From CAJGCS01 sp045589955 (lineage in GTDB: Bacteria > Bacillota_I > Bacilli_A > ML615J-28 > CAG-313): DNA of 64,000 nt. Below are positions 26,061-35,168 of this stretch, piece by piece. The notes beneath the pieces were generated by a model. That model did not search any database and was not told the DNA's origin. It worked only from the letters and a program-made list of their open reading frames with translations. Made by a program: the position numbers and the translations under genes. Within the stretch, counting starts at the first letter, position 1. Every line of letters starts with the position of its first letter. Location: assembly GCA_045589955.1 (NCBI GenBank), contig JAZNQD010000064.1, forward strand, positions 1-64,000. Direction: 5' to 3'.

Positions 26061-27038
26061 ATGAGTTTTAAAATCGGAAAAGTAGTTGCAAAAAATAACT
26101 TAATTTTAGCACCAATGGCAGGAGTAACAACATCTTCATTTCGTAAGATTTGTCTAAAACATGGTGCAGGAATTGTTTATGCAGAAATGATTAGTGATAA
26201 GGGTTTAGAATATAACAACGAAAAAACCTTAAAGATGATTGAAATTGATCAAGACGAACATCCAATTTCTATGCAAGTATTTGGTAGTTCATATGAAACA
26301 ATTACCCCATCAGTGGGTAAAATCTTAGAAAGATCTAATGTTGACATTATCGATGTTAATATGGGATGTCCAGTTAATAAAGTGGTCAAAGGTGGAAGTG
26401 GTTCTGCATTATTAAAAACACCAGATAAAATTTATGATATTGTAAAAAGTCTAAAAGAAAGTTATGATATTCCAATAACTATTAAAATAAGAACTGGTTG
26501 GGATGCAAGTAGTATCAATTGTGACGAAGTTGCAAAGCTTGCGACTAAAGCAGGGGTTGATGCAATTGCCATTCATGGAAGAACTCGTTCTCAAATGTAT
26601 AATGGAAATGCGAATTTAGAACATATTAAAATGGTAAAAGATGCAACCGATAGACCGGTAATTGGTAATGGCGATATTAAAGATTATCAATCAGCCCAAA
26701 AAATGTTGGATGAAACTGGTGTTGATGCACTTATGATTGGTCGTGCATCACTTGGTAATCCTTGGATTTTTGATGAAATCCAAAAAGGTTTTAATAAAGA
26801 ATTAATTATTAAACCAACAAAAGAAGATATTATCAAGACTTTACTAGAGCATGCCCAAATGTTAATGGCTTCTAAAGGCGAACATATTGCAATGATTGAA
26901 ATGCGTACGCATGCTGGATGGTACTTAAAACAAATTCCTGGGACAAAACAATATCGTCCTTTAATTGTAAGTATCAAAACTATGGATGAATTAACAAATA
27001 TTTGTAAAGAGATTCTACACAATCCATATTTTAAATAA
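26061..27038 (+). CDS. dus: tRNA-dihydrouridine synthase
   Basis: The 325-residue FMN enzyme reduces uridines to dihydrouridine in tRNA D-loops. It starts with the APMAGVTTSSFR motif, carries the catalytic Cys in NMGCPVNKVVKGGSGSALL (near residue 100), and has the FMN-binding TIKIRTGWD, AIHGRTRSQMY, GNGDI and MIGRASLGNPWIF segments of the barrel. The DusB-like pattern suggests that subgroup. GAGG is 7 bp before the ATG. It is single-gene, with its own extended -10 promoter, and convergent with hflX. Confidence 0.95.
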   Translation: MSFKIGKVVAKNNLILAPMAGVTTSSFRKICLKHGAGIVYAEMISDKGLEYNNEKTLKMIEIDQDEHPISMQVFGSSYETITPSVGKILERSNVDIIDVNMGCPVNKVVKGGSGSALLKTPDKIYDIVKSLKESYDIPITIKIRTGWDASSINCDEVAKLATKAGVDAIAIHGRTRSQMYNGNANLEHIKMVKDATDRPVIGNGDIKDYQSAQKMLDETGVDALMIGRASLGNPWIFDEIQKGFNKELIIKPTKEDIIKTLLEHAQMLMASKGEHIAMIEMRTHAGWYLKQIPGTKQYRPLIVSIKTMDELTNICKEILHNPYFK

Positions 27039-27048
27039 ATTTGTTAAA

Positions 27049-27079
27049 AAAGAAAGCTTAAATTAAGCTTTCTTTTTTT
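27049..27079. terminator. Convergent terminator between dus and hflX
   Basis: AGAAAGCTT (27051-27059) pairs with AAGCTTTCT (27065-27073). Poly-A on one side and poly-T on the other allow use from both strands; the hflX stop lies within the loop. Confidence 0.85.
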
Positions 27080-28358
27080 CATATTGTTGATATAAATTAT
27101 AAAGATAATTACTAAGACTAACCTTAACAAAAATACCCTCTGCTTGATAATCAGTGCTTATGACATTTGCTTTTTCACATAAAATATTATAAATATTTCC
27201 TTTATCATATGGGATTAATAAATCACATTCAACAAAATCAGGAAAAAGAGTTTTCTCAATATAATCACATAACTCAGGGTAACCTTCTTTAGTAACACTT
27301 GATAACATAATAGAAGGTGTTAATGATGCATTTACGAACATCTTGTTTGGTAGTTTATCTACTTTGTTATATGCATATAATATAGGAATATCTCTTACTC
27401 CTAATTCCTTTAAAACTTTATTGGTTGTCTCAATCTGAAGTTCCATATAAGGACTTGTACTATCGATTAAATGGATGATTAAACTAGCTTCATTAATTTC
27501 TTCTAATGTTGATTTGAAAGACTCGACTAAGTAGTGGGGAAGTTTACTTACAAACCCAACAGTGTCAGTGACCAAGAATTCTTTATTATTTGGTAATTTG
27601 ATTGCTCTTGTTGATGTTTCTAAGGTTGCAAAAAGCATATCCTTAACAAATACTTGTTTTGTTTCATCCTCATCACGGTAAATCGATAAAAGAGTATTAA
27701 TAGTTGATGACTTTCCGGCATTTGTATAACCGACAAAAGCAACTGTTTTAAGACCATTACTTGCTCTTGATTTGCGTGAAGTTTGACGCGATTTAACAAT
27801 ATCTTCAAGTTCTGCTTTAGCTTTAACAATCTTTCTTTCAATGTGGCGTCGATCAAGTTCTAGTTTTGTTTCACCACTACCACGTCTAGCTCCGGCTGCT
27901 CCCCCGCCACCACCACCTGTACGAGACAAATTATTGTGCATACCAATTAGTCTTGGCAAACTATAATTCAAATGAGCAATTTCAACTTGTAAAGTTGCTT
28001 CTTTAGTTTTAGCACGGATTTTAAATATTTCTAAAATTAACATTGTTCTATCTAGTACTTCACATTCTAAATAGTCAGTAATATTCCTTAATTGGACTGG
28101 CGATAAATCATCATTAAAGATAACAAGATTAGGTTCTAAAGAAACTACTAAGGTTTTTAGTTCTTCTAGTTTACCTTTTCCAAGGTAGGTTGCAGTATTA
28201 AAGTGAGGAAGATTTTGGACAAGGGTATCAACAACTTCAATACTTAAAGCTTCACACAAACTACATGTTTCGTTGAATTGATAGTTAAATAATTCATCAT
28301 TGCCGGTATTAACACCAACAACAATGGCTTTTTCAAATGTTTCATTAATATTATTCAT
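27063..28358 (-). CDS. hflX: GTPase HflX
   Basis: The 431-residue protein has the HflX N-terminal nucleotide-binding-like domain (ending in YLGKGKLEELK ... VIFNDDLSPVQLRN), the glycine-rich linker SRTGGGGGGAAGARRGSGETKLELDRR, a helical region, and a GTPase domain with P-loop GYTNAGKSS, G3 DTVGF and G4 NKVD. HflX binds the ribosome's large subunit and splits stalled or heat-damaged ribosomes. Family length is normal. A GGAGGAAG site lies before the ATG on the minus strand. It stands alone, divergent from the Clp-like gene. Confidence 0.96.
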   Translation of the reverse strand: MNNINETFEKAIVVGVNTGNDELFNYQFNETCSLCEALSIEVVDTLVQNLPHFNTATYLGKGKLEELKTLVVSLEPNLVIFNDDLSPVQLRNITDYLECEVLDRTMLILEIFKIRAKTKEATLQVEIAHLNYSLPRLIGMHNNLSRTGGGGGGAAGARRGSGETKLELDRRHIERKIVKAKAELEDIVKSRQTSRKSRASNGLKTVAFVGYTNAGKSSTINTLLSIYRDEDETKQVFVKDMLFATLETSTRAIKLPNNKEFLVTDTVGFVSKLPHYLVESFKSTLEEINEASLIIHLIDSTSPYMELQIETTNKVLKELGVRDIPILYAYNKVDKLPNKMFVNASLTPSIMLSSVTKEGYPELCDYIEKTLFPDFVECDLLIPYDKGNIYNILCEKANVISTDYQAEGIFVKVSLSNYLYNLYQQYEKKKA

Positions 28359-28412
28359 ACTTCCTCCTATATATTAATATTTTACAATAGTTTAATCATT
28401 TAAACAATTTTA

Positions 28413-28442
28413 TTGATAAGAATTATTACCTATACATATAAT
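28413..28442 (+). promoter_or_regulatory. Promoter of the Clp-like ATPase gene
   Basis: TTGATA (28413-28418) and TATAAT (28437-28442), 18-bp spacer, followed by AAAGGAGA before the ATG at 28474. No CtsR-like or CIRCE repeat is visible around it. Confidence 0.7.
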
Positions 28443-28473
28443 TAATTATAGGATAAAAAATAAAGGAGAACAA

Positions 28474-30225
28474 ATGTTAGAATCGTTTAGTGTACAAGCT
28501 GTTCAAATAATTGAAGGAGCAAAAGACCTTGCTAAAAGGATGAATTGTGAAATGGTGGGAAGTGAACATTTATTATTATCACTTTTTAAAACACCAGATT
28601 CAATTTGTCATTTCTTATTTTCAGAATTAAATATTAAAGAAGATGATTTGAACAATGCTTTAGAGAAAATGGAAATAATTCACAAAGTGAATCAAAATAC
28701 AATTTTTACCAAAAAGTTTGTTGAGATTATTGAAAATGCTAGACAAGTTGCCAAGGACACAAAAAGTGAGTTTGTCTATGATGAACATCTTTTTTATAGT
28801 CTTCTTGAATTAAAAGATACAGTCGCATATGAGATTGTAAATTATTTAAATATCGATATTGATGAAATGCTTTTAGATATTGAAGAAATATTTAATTTTT
28901 TTGAGGATGATGATAAAATAAAAGAATCCCCATTCCCTTTTTTAAAACTTGTTCAAAAGAAAGATTACTCTCATCCATATATTAAGAGAAAAGATTACGT
29001 CGAACAACTTATTTATATTTTAAGAAAAAAGCAAAAAAATAATCCCCTATTAATTGGAAATGCTGGAGTAGGAAAGAGTGCTATTATCGAAGGATTATCA
29101 ATAGCACTTAAGGATGAATTAATCTATGAACTAGATTTAGGGAGTATTGTTGCTGGAACAAAATATCGAGGTGAACTAGAAGAAAAGCTAATAAAAGCTC
29201 TTGAATATGCTAGAGAAAAAAAGATAATTGTATTCATTGATGAAATTCATAATATCGTTGGTGCAGGGTCAAATGATGGTTCTTTGGATATTGCAAACAT
29301 CTTAAAACCTTTCTTAACAAAGCCACATATACGTTTGATTGGCGCAACTACAATTGATGAGTATTATCAATATATTCACAAAGATAAAGCTTTAACAAGA
29401 AGATTTCAAAATATATTTATTGAAGAACCAACAACTAATGAGACAATTAGAATATTAAAAATGATCAAAAAATATTATGAAGAATATCATCATGTGAAAT
29501 ACGATTATAGTATTATTAATGAAATTGTTCACAAGTGTGAAAAGTATATACCATCTAGATCATTTCCAGATAAAGCAATTGATGTTTTGGATGAAGTTGG
29601 AGCCATTGCAAATTATGTCCATGAAAGTGTATGTTCTAAACATATCGATCAGGCTATTTATAGTATGAACGGAATTAAACCTCAAAAACCAAAATCATTA
29701 AGAAGACTAAAATTTACATTTAATGAGTTAATACCGTATTATGAAAACTTTATTAGAGGTGAAATAAAAACGCCAAATATCGCTATAATAAGCGTTAATT
29801 CGGGTTTTAAAATTGATAAATTAATTAAAGATATTACGCTAGCTTTTGGTGTAAGTAGGGAGTGTTTTTTAGAGATTGACCTTGATTCATATCTTGATAG
29901 TACATCCCTTTCAAACTTGATCGGATCAAATAAAGGCTATGTTGGTTATGAACAAGGGGGCCTTTTATTTGAACATATTTTAAAATATCCAGTTAGTATA
30001 ATTTATTTCAAAAACTTTAAATGTGCACATTACTCAGTCCAAAACTATTTAAGAAAACTGATTAAGAAAAGTAATGTTATTGATAATAAGAATAGGAAAA
30101 TATCACTTAGCAATACAATATTCATTTTTGAAGATTTTGAATTTAAAAAACAAAACGTTGGATTTGACAATAAGATAATTCTCAAAGAGAAGGCCGATTT
30201 TGATATAGTGTTAGTAGATCGATAA
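28474..30225 (+). CDS. Hsp100/Clp-like ATPase with degenerate, truncated second AAA module
   Basis: At 583 residues it is far shorter than ClpC/ClpB (about 800-860). Two Clp-N repeats (about 1-140) adapt substrates. The first AAA module is intact: Walker A GNAGVGKS (195-202), pore segment KYRGELEEK (230-238), Walker B IVFIDE (252-257), sensor-1 GATT and Arg pair in LTRRF. The ClpC/B middle coiled coil is absent. The second module has no Walker A (SVNSGFK where GPTGVGKT is expected, about 440-446) and no DExx Walker B (FKNFKCAH at 512-519 in place of DEIEKAH), but it keeps the GYVGYEQGG pore loop (488-496). It stops before the small domain and any ClpP-binding loop. It is probably an unfoldase-like ATPase of altered function. 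It is transcribed alone from its own promoter, with a terminator after it. Confidence 0.88.
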   Translation: MLESFSVQAVQIIEGAKDLAKRMNCEMVGSEHLLLSLFKTPDSICHFLFSELNIKEDDLNNALEKMEIIHKVNQNTIFTKKFVEIIENARQVAKDTKSEFVYDEHLFYSLLELKDTVAYEIVNYLNIDIDEMLLDIEEIFNFFEDDDKIKESPFPFLKLVQKKDYSHPYIKRKDYVEQLIYILRKKQKNNPLLIGNAGVGKSAIIEGLSIALKDELIYELDLGSIVAGTKYRGELEEKLIKALEYAREKKIIVFIDEIHNIVGAGSNDGSLDIANILKPFLTKPHIRLIGATTIDEYYQYIHKDKALTRRFQNIFIEEPTTNETIRILKMIKKYYEEYHHVKYDYSIINEIVHKCEKYIPSRSFPDKAIDVLDEVGAIANYVHESVCSKHIDQAIYSMNGIKPQKPKSLRRLKFTFNELIPYYENFIRGEIKTPNIAIISVNSGFKIDKLIKDITLAFGVSRECFLEIDLDSYLDSTSLSNLIGSNKGYVGYEQGGLLFEHILKYPVSIIYFKNFKCAHYSVQNYLRKLIKKSNVIDNKNRKISLSNTIFIFEDFEFKKQNVGFDNKIILKEKADFDIVLVDR

Positions 30226-30234
30226 GAAATAATT

Positions 30235-30261
30235 ACTTCAGTACTTGTTACTGGAGTTTTT
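30235..30261 (+). terminator. Terminator of the Clp-like gene
   Basis: ACTTCAGTA (30235-30243) pairs with TACTGGAGT (30249-30257) with one G-T wobble and a 5-nt loop, followed by Ts. Confidence 0.8.
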
Positions 30262-30319
30262 ATAAATAAAAAATAAAAGATTTGCTTATCTTTTTTATTT
30301 AAGTTTCTTTTCTTTTAAA

Positions 30320-30348
30320 TTGTAAAGAGAAAATAACTATGATATAAT
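30320..30348 (+). promoter_or_regulatory. Promoter of the helicase-ankyrin-cdaA-ispDF operon
   Basis: TTGTAA (30320-30325) and TATAAT (30343-30348), 17-bp spacer, with an extended -10 TG (TGATATAAT). Confidence 0.75.
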
Positions 30349-30380
30349 AAATAGATAGGTATAAATAGGAGATGATTATC

Positions 30381-33300
30381 ATGCGAAAAAGTTCGGCTCG
30401 CAATTATTATGTTAGAAATATTAATACACATCTATTAAACGTCTTAGAAGAAAGTTACTATATTGAAATTGGTTCTGTTGATATTCATACACTCGATCGA
30501 TGTTTAAATGGTCAAGTTATTGACCTAAAAGAACTAATATATTTACAAACTCTAAATGAAGGTATTGGTAAAATAACTAATGATGTTAAAGATGACTATA
30601 ATTACCAATTAAACTATTTATTGAGTTTTAGACAAAAAAGCTCAACTCACAAGTTTTTCTTAACAGCTGGTTTATTAAAATATCGTGATGAAACAGGGTT
30701 AGAAAAATTTGCTCCTATTATTTTAATTCCAATTGATATTGACTATCAAAAAAGACAAATTCGATTGTCTGCCGAACCATCAGTTAATCGTATTTTAATA
30801 AGATATCTTGCAAAGAATAAAATTGATAAAGCTGATGAACAAACAAAATTCTTAAATTCTTTTGATAATATAAAAATTAATAGTACTTTAATAATTGATA
30901 AAGTATGTATGGATTTATCAAAAAAATTTAACTTAGATGTAACCCCTGTAAATTTCTTAACAATTTGTAATATTGAATATTATGACTTTGACTTTAAGAA
31001 AGATTTATTTATACCCGAAAGATCAATTTACGAAAAAAGAGAAATAGAAATATATGAAGATTACTTTAAAAATATTAAAGCAATCTTACCAACCAATTTA
31101 CATCAAAAACATGCCATCTTACGTGCTCACAAAGGTGAAAGCTTTGCGGTAGATGGGAAGCTTGGTAGTGGTAAAACTTATACCGCGTTAAATATTATTG
31201 CTGATGCAATTGCTCAAGATAAGAAGATTCTTTATGTAAACCAAGATTTGGATAATGTTTGGGACATCGAAAAAAATATGGCTTATTTTGGCTTTGATAA
31301 TGTTGTTGTCAATTTAACAACTAAGACTAGTAATATTGAGGTAACACCGGTTCTCTTACCTTCAACGATTGATAGTAAATTTGATTTTGCTCCAATTAAA
31401 TATTTTAATGAATTAGATCTTGCTCGTCAAAAAAGAATTGGCGGCTTTACATATAACTATCTTGTTGAACAACAAGCGGTTCTAAAAAGACAATACGATA
31501 AACTTCCTCCATTGGAGTTGGAAGTTGAGTTAGAAAAGCATGAGTATAGTCATGTTAAAAAATCCTTAGAAATAATTGAAGATGGTGTAAAGAAAATTGG
31601 CCCTATTTCACAAAATGTTTGGCAAAATTTACATCCATCAGATAACAAGGTTACTATTGAAGAGATTATTAGAAAAACTAATGATTTTTATGAATTTCAT
31701 AAGACATTAACAAAAGCATTATCAACATATTGCAAATCTTTTAATATTAAGACTCCAAGCAATATTCACGCTTTAAATTCTTTAATCGATCATGTTATTA
31801 ACTTTGAAAGTATTAAACCACAAGTTAGTTGGAAAACAAAAGAAGGACGTAACGAAGCTCGTCGTGTCTTAAGAGAAATTCAAGAAGCTATTGATGAAAA
31901 CTATAGTTATAACGATTATTATAAACAAAATGTTAATTCTGAATATAAGCCAGGAAGAATGCTTGATATATTAACAGACATTCTTGGCAAACATCTAAGT
32001 ATCACAAATAACCAAGACTGTGTTAATCGTTTAATTGCTAATAATAAAATATTAGACAATTTAACAAATGATATCTTAGAAAATTGCAAAAATGCCTCTT
32101 TAAACTATTCACAATTATGTTCTTATTTTGGTTTTAACAAACATGATGAAGTTTCATTAACATTTATCAAGGATATGCTTGAATATCTACAAGTAAGTTC
32201 TTTACCAAGACAACTTTCTCAAGCCTTTGTTAATAACCAAAAAAATTTCCTTGTTATTGGAAATGTTGTATTTACAAATTATTCAATTATCAAAAATATT
32301 AAAGATCGAATTTCAGGATATTTATTACCAAATATCAAATTCACATATTTTGAGGCTATTGAGTTGGTTGAAGATTCGCAAACAAAGAAACTTCTATCAA
32401 AGTATTTTGATCCAAAACTACTTAAAAAAGACCACTTGGATAAAGATGAACTAATTAAATTAATCAGTGATTATTATCATGCAGGTAAGAGCATCATGGG
32501 GGTCTTAGAAGTAAAAGACATTAAAATGGACCTAGAAAAATATTGGCAAGAATGTTTCAACTTCTATCGTCTTGTGAGCTTGCATTTAAAGTATACTAGC
32601 AATCTTGAAACTTTTGTTAAAAAACAAATTTCTATTGCACCAATTGAAATTAACAAAGTTATAAATACATTAAAGAGCTTAATCAGTAATTTTAATCTTG
32701 CAGATACACATATCAAAGAATTAGAAAAGTATAATATCCATATTTCTTCTGAGTATCCTTTAGATAAGATTAATCAGCTATCTTCTTGGACAACGTATTT
32801 ATTAACAGTTATTAATGTTCGCAATGAGACTTATAAAACATTTATAAATCATAATATTACTATTAATGAAATCATTGAATTAATTGAACAAGACAATAAT
32901 TATATTAATTTATTAGATAGAATTAATAAAAATGAACCTGATTATATATATTTATTAGGTGAAAGCTACAAGAAATTCGAAACTGTTATTAGTGAAACTG
33001 GTAGCGCAATCGACCACTTTGATGGTTTTGTTGAAAAACTAAATGATCAAAACGATGTTGACAAACTTCTTAACACAAAGAACTTTGAAAAATTCTTGAA
33101 GAACACAATGGATATTAGAAAAATGCACAGTGAATGGTTTAACCATTATCGTAACTTTTCTAATTGTTTTGTTCATGGTCAAGCAACAATTCAAACAAAT
33201 TCCTTTGATGACGTTTTAGAAGAATTAAAGGAGTATGCTTCAAAAACAGATCAACTTGAAACTGCCCGTAGTGTTATTAATGCTATTGAAGAAATTGATA

Positions 33301-34637
33301 AATTTGGCTTAGAATCATTAGTTAAGATAATTAGAACAAGTGACCATATTGAAAATTTAAAGGCTTCATTCTGTAATGCTATCTATACAAAATATATAAA
33401 TATTTTTGCAAAAAACTATCCGATTTTACTTGATTACAATAAAATAAAAACTAATTTTGAAGAGTTTGAAAAGAATGAACAAAATTTCTGTTTAAATAAC
33501 ATTTTAGAAATCAAGAAGATTTGTGCTAAAAAAGGTCGTATTAGAACCGTTAATGCCGAATTCTATGAATATAACAAACATGTAGCAGGAACAATTCGCA
33601 ATAATAACTTATATCTAGCTGATTTAAATATTTTTAATGCCGACTTAGATGTATCTCGATTTGATTTAGTTATTATTGATGACTGTCACCTTTCTACTGC
33701 AAACAAATATAATCGCCTAGATTATTGTAAACAAGTAATTGTTCTTGGAGATAAATCATTCCAAAGTTCAGTATCAAATTCGTTATTACAACGTATTGGG
33801 GATGATTCTGTTGTTCAATACTCAAACCGTTATGTTAAAATGACTCCGAAATTTAACAATGTTTGGAATTATTCAAATCGTTATATATATTCATATGAAA
33901 CAAGTATTACAACTGAAACAATAGATAATTTAAATGCTTTTGCAAAAGTTATATATGAGTATTTTGTGAAAAATCCTAAAAACATTGTTAATGTTGTTAT
34001 CGGAAATGAAGAAACAAGACGTGACTTATACATTGCCATTGTTTCTGCTTTAAGTATGTCTTATACATTTATGGATGTTATTGAGATTCTTACATATCAT
34101 ATTCGTTTAATTAATGCCAACGAAGAGGGATCTAAGTACGTTAATGATGTCTTCATTTTCTATACAGATTTCCTTGAATATGATCTACCTCAAAACAATT
34201 TAATGTTTAAAAATTTTATTGTTGTTGAAAACAGTGTTCGTATATTCTACATTCCTTCAAAAGTTGAAGCTGAAAACAAAAAAATTGAAGATGACATCAA
34301 CAAAACAATGGTAAAAGCAGTTGTTAGACAAAAATCAACTAATGGAATTTCAAAAATATTTAACGATGATTTAAAGAATGCAGGTATTAAAGTTAAGACT
34401 GGTTTTGGTAAGTTTGATATAACTATCCAAAAATCAAGTAAACATCCGATTGCAATTATCTTTGAAGGAACAATAGATAATTATTCAAACTCATTAATTG
34501 ATGATTATCATTACTATTACCGACAATATGTAAATCGTGGTTGGGACATAAAGATAATTAATACTTATGAGTTAATTAATAACTATGACCAAATTCTTAA
34601 AAACATTATTTCTGATATTGAAGGAAAAAATAAGTAA
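30381..34637 (+). CDS. Giant degenerate SF1 helicase (DUF4011-type) with endonuclease-like C-terminus
   Basis: I use the ATG at 30381 (1418 residues), since AGGAG at 30367-30371 abuts the earlier ATG at 30372. The N-terminal part (FFLTAGLLKYRDETGLEKFAPIILIPIDI, about 92-120) resembles DUF4011 helicases. Walker A GKLGSGKT is at about 259-266. About 800 mostly helical residues follow. A Walker-B-like LVIIDDCH lies near residue 1095, then VLGDKSFQ, reminiscent of the SF1 GDxxQ motif. Canonical motifs V and VI (QG-DE-D and the TRA-R arginine finger) are not found. The C-terminus (KFDITIQ ... PIAIIFEGTID ... RGWDIKIINTYEL) resembles the MTES_1575/Vsr-like restriction-endonuclease fold that ends many DUF4011 helicases. 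Such architectures are associated with antiviral defence. Catalytic competence is doubtful. First gene of its operon. Confidence 0.72.
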   Translation: MRKSSARNYYVRNINTHLLNVLEESYYIEIGSVDIHTLDRCLNGQVIDLKELIYLQTLNEGIGKITNDVKDDYNYQLNYLLSFRQKSSTHKFFLTAGLLKYRDETGLEKFAPIILIPIDIDYQKRQIRLSAEPSVNRILIRYLAKNKIDKADEQTKFLNSFDNIKINSTLIIDKVCMDLSKKFNLDVTPVNFLTICNIEYYDFDFKKDLFIPERSIYEKREIEIYEDYFKNIKAILPTNLHQKHAILRAHKGESFAVDGKLGSGKTYTALNIIADAIAQDKKILYVNQDLDNVWDIEKNMAYFGFDNVVVNLTTKTSNIEVTPVLLPSTIDSKFDFAPIKYFNELDLARQKRIGGFTYNYLVEQQAVLKRQYDKLPPLELEVELEKHEYSHVKKSLEIIEDGVKKIGPISQNVWQNLHPSDNKVTIEEIIRKTNDFYEFHKTLTKALSTYCKSFNIKTPSNIHALNSLIDHVINFESIKPQVSWKTKEGRNEARRVLREIQEAIDENYSYNDYYKQNVNSEYKPGRMLDILTDILGKHLSITNNQDCVNRLIANNKILDNLTNDILENCKNASLNYSQLCSYFGFNKHDEVSLTFIKDMLEYLQVSSLPRQLSQAFVNNQKNFLVIGNVVFTNYSIIKNIKDRISGYLLPNIKFTYFEAIELVEDSQTKKLLSKYFDPKLLKKDHLDKDELIKLISDYYHAGKSIMGVLEVKDIKMDLEKYWQECFNFYRLVSLHLKYTSNLETFVKKQISIAPIEINKVINTLKSLISNFNLADTHIKELEKYNIHISSEYPLDKINQLSSWTTYLLTVINVRNETYKTFINHNITINEIIELIEQDNNYINLLDRINKNEPDYIYLLGESYKKFETVISETGSAIDHFDGFVEKLNDQNDVDKLLNTKNFEKFLKNTMDIRKMHSEWFNHYRNFSNCFVHGQATIQTNSFDDVLEELKEYASKTDQLETARSVINAIEEIDKFGLESLVKIIRTSDHIENLKASFCNAIYTKYINIFAKNYPILLDYNKIKTNFEEFEKNEQNFCLNNILEIKKICAKKGRIRTVNAEFYEYNKHVAGTIRNNNLYLADLNIFNADLDVSRFDLVIIDDCHLSTANKYNRLDYCKQVIVLGDKSFQSSVSNSLLQRIGDDSVVQYSNRYVKMTPKFNNVWNYSNRYIYSYETSITTETIDNLNAFAKVIYEYFVKNPKNIVNVVIGNEETRRDLYIAIVSALSMSYTFMDVIEILTYHIRLINANEEGSKYVNDVFIFYTDFLEYDLPQNNLMFKNFIVVENSVRIFYIPSKVEAENKKIEDDINKTMVKAVVRQKSTNGISKIFNDDLKNAGIKVKTGFGKFDITIQKSSKHPIAIIFEGTIDNYSNSLIDDYHYYYRQYVNRGWDIKIINTYELINNYDQILKNIISDIEGKNK

Positions 34638-34642
34638 TAGTT

Positions 34643-35164
34643 ATGAAATCATTGAATCGTGAAATTATGAAAAGTCTTGTAAAAGAAATCAAAAATCAAA
34701 GTCAAAATGCTCAAACGCTTAAGATAAAAATAAAAGATGCACAAAAAGCAAATTTTGATTTTAATACAAGATATTATGCTAGTAGAACATTACTACACTA
34801 TGCAACGATTGCAGATGCACCTGGTGTAGTATCTATGTTAATTAAATTTGGTGTAAATCCAAACCTTTGCGATGAGCGTTATAACACTCCATTACATATG
34901 GCTGTAAACTTAGACCGATATTTAATTATAAAAGAATTATTAAAACATGAAGTAGATATTAATGCTCCAGGGGAGTTTGAACAAACCCCTTTACATTTAG
35001 CAGTTATCAACGGAAACATCGACATTGTTGAATTGCTTGTGGAAAACGGAGCTGATGTCGAACTTGTTGATGAAAAAAACCAAAATGCATTAGATTATGC
35101 AATAGATGAAAAAAATGAAAAAATATTTAATTTTTTAAATGAAGTAATGAAAAAAAAGGAGTGA
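34643..35164 (+). CDS. Ankyrin-repeat protein
   Basis: The 173-residue cytoplasmic protein has a 40-residue charged N-terminus and about three and a half ankyrin repeats: RTLLHYATIADAPGVVSMLI, NTPLHMAVNLDRYLIIKELL, QTPLHLAVINGNIDIVELLV and a final LDYAIDEKNEKIFNFLN, covering about residues 50-170. Ankyrin repeats are protein-binding scaffolds; the partner is unknown. It starts 5 bp after the giant helicase-like gene and ends 4 bp before cdaA. This suggests that it links those products or regulates the cyclase, but that is inference. Only a distant GAAGG precedes the ATG, so coupling to the upstream stop is likely. Confidence 0.9.
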   Translation: MKSLNREIMKSLVKEIKNQSQNAQTLKIKIKDAQKANFDFNTRYYASRTLLHYATIADAPGVVSMLIKFGVNPNLCDERYNTPLHMAVNLDRYLIIKELLKHEVDINAPGEFEQTPLHLAVINGNIDIVELLVENGADVELVDEKNQNALDYAIDEKNEKIFNFLNEVMKKKE

Positions 35165-35168
35165 CAAT

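Noticed and set aside
26687..27022. 111-codon minus-strand frame inside dus
   Set aside because: It is antisense to conserved dus sequence; no initiation signal.
28474..30225. Ordinary clpC/clpB
   Set aside because: The second AAA module lacks both Walker motifs and the gene is over 200 codons short.
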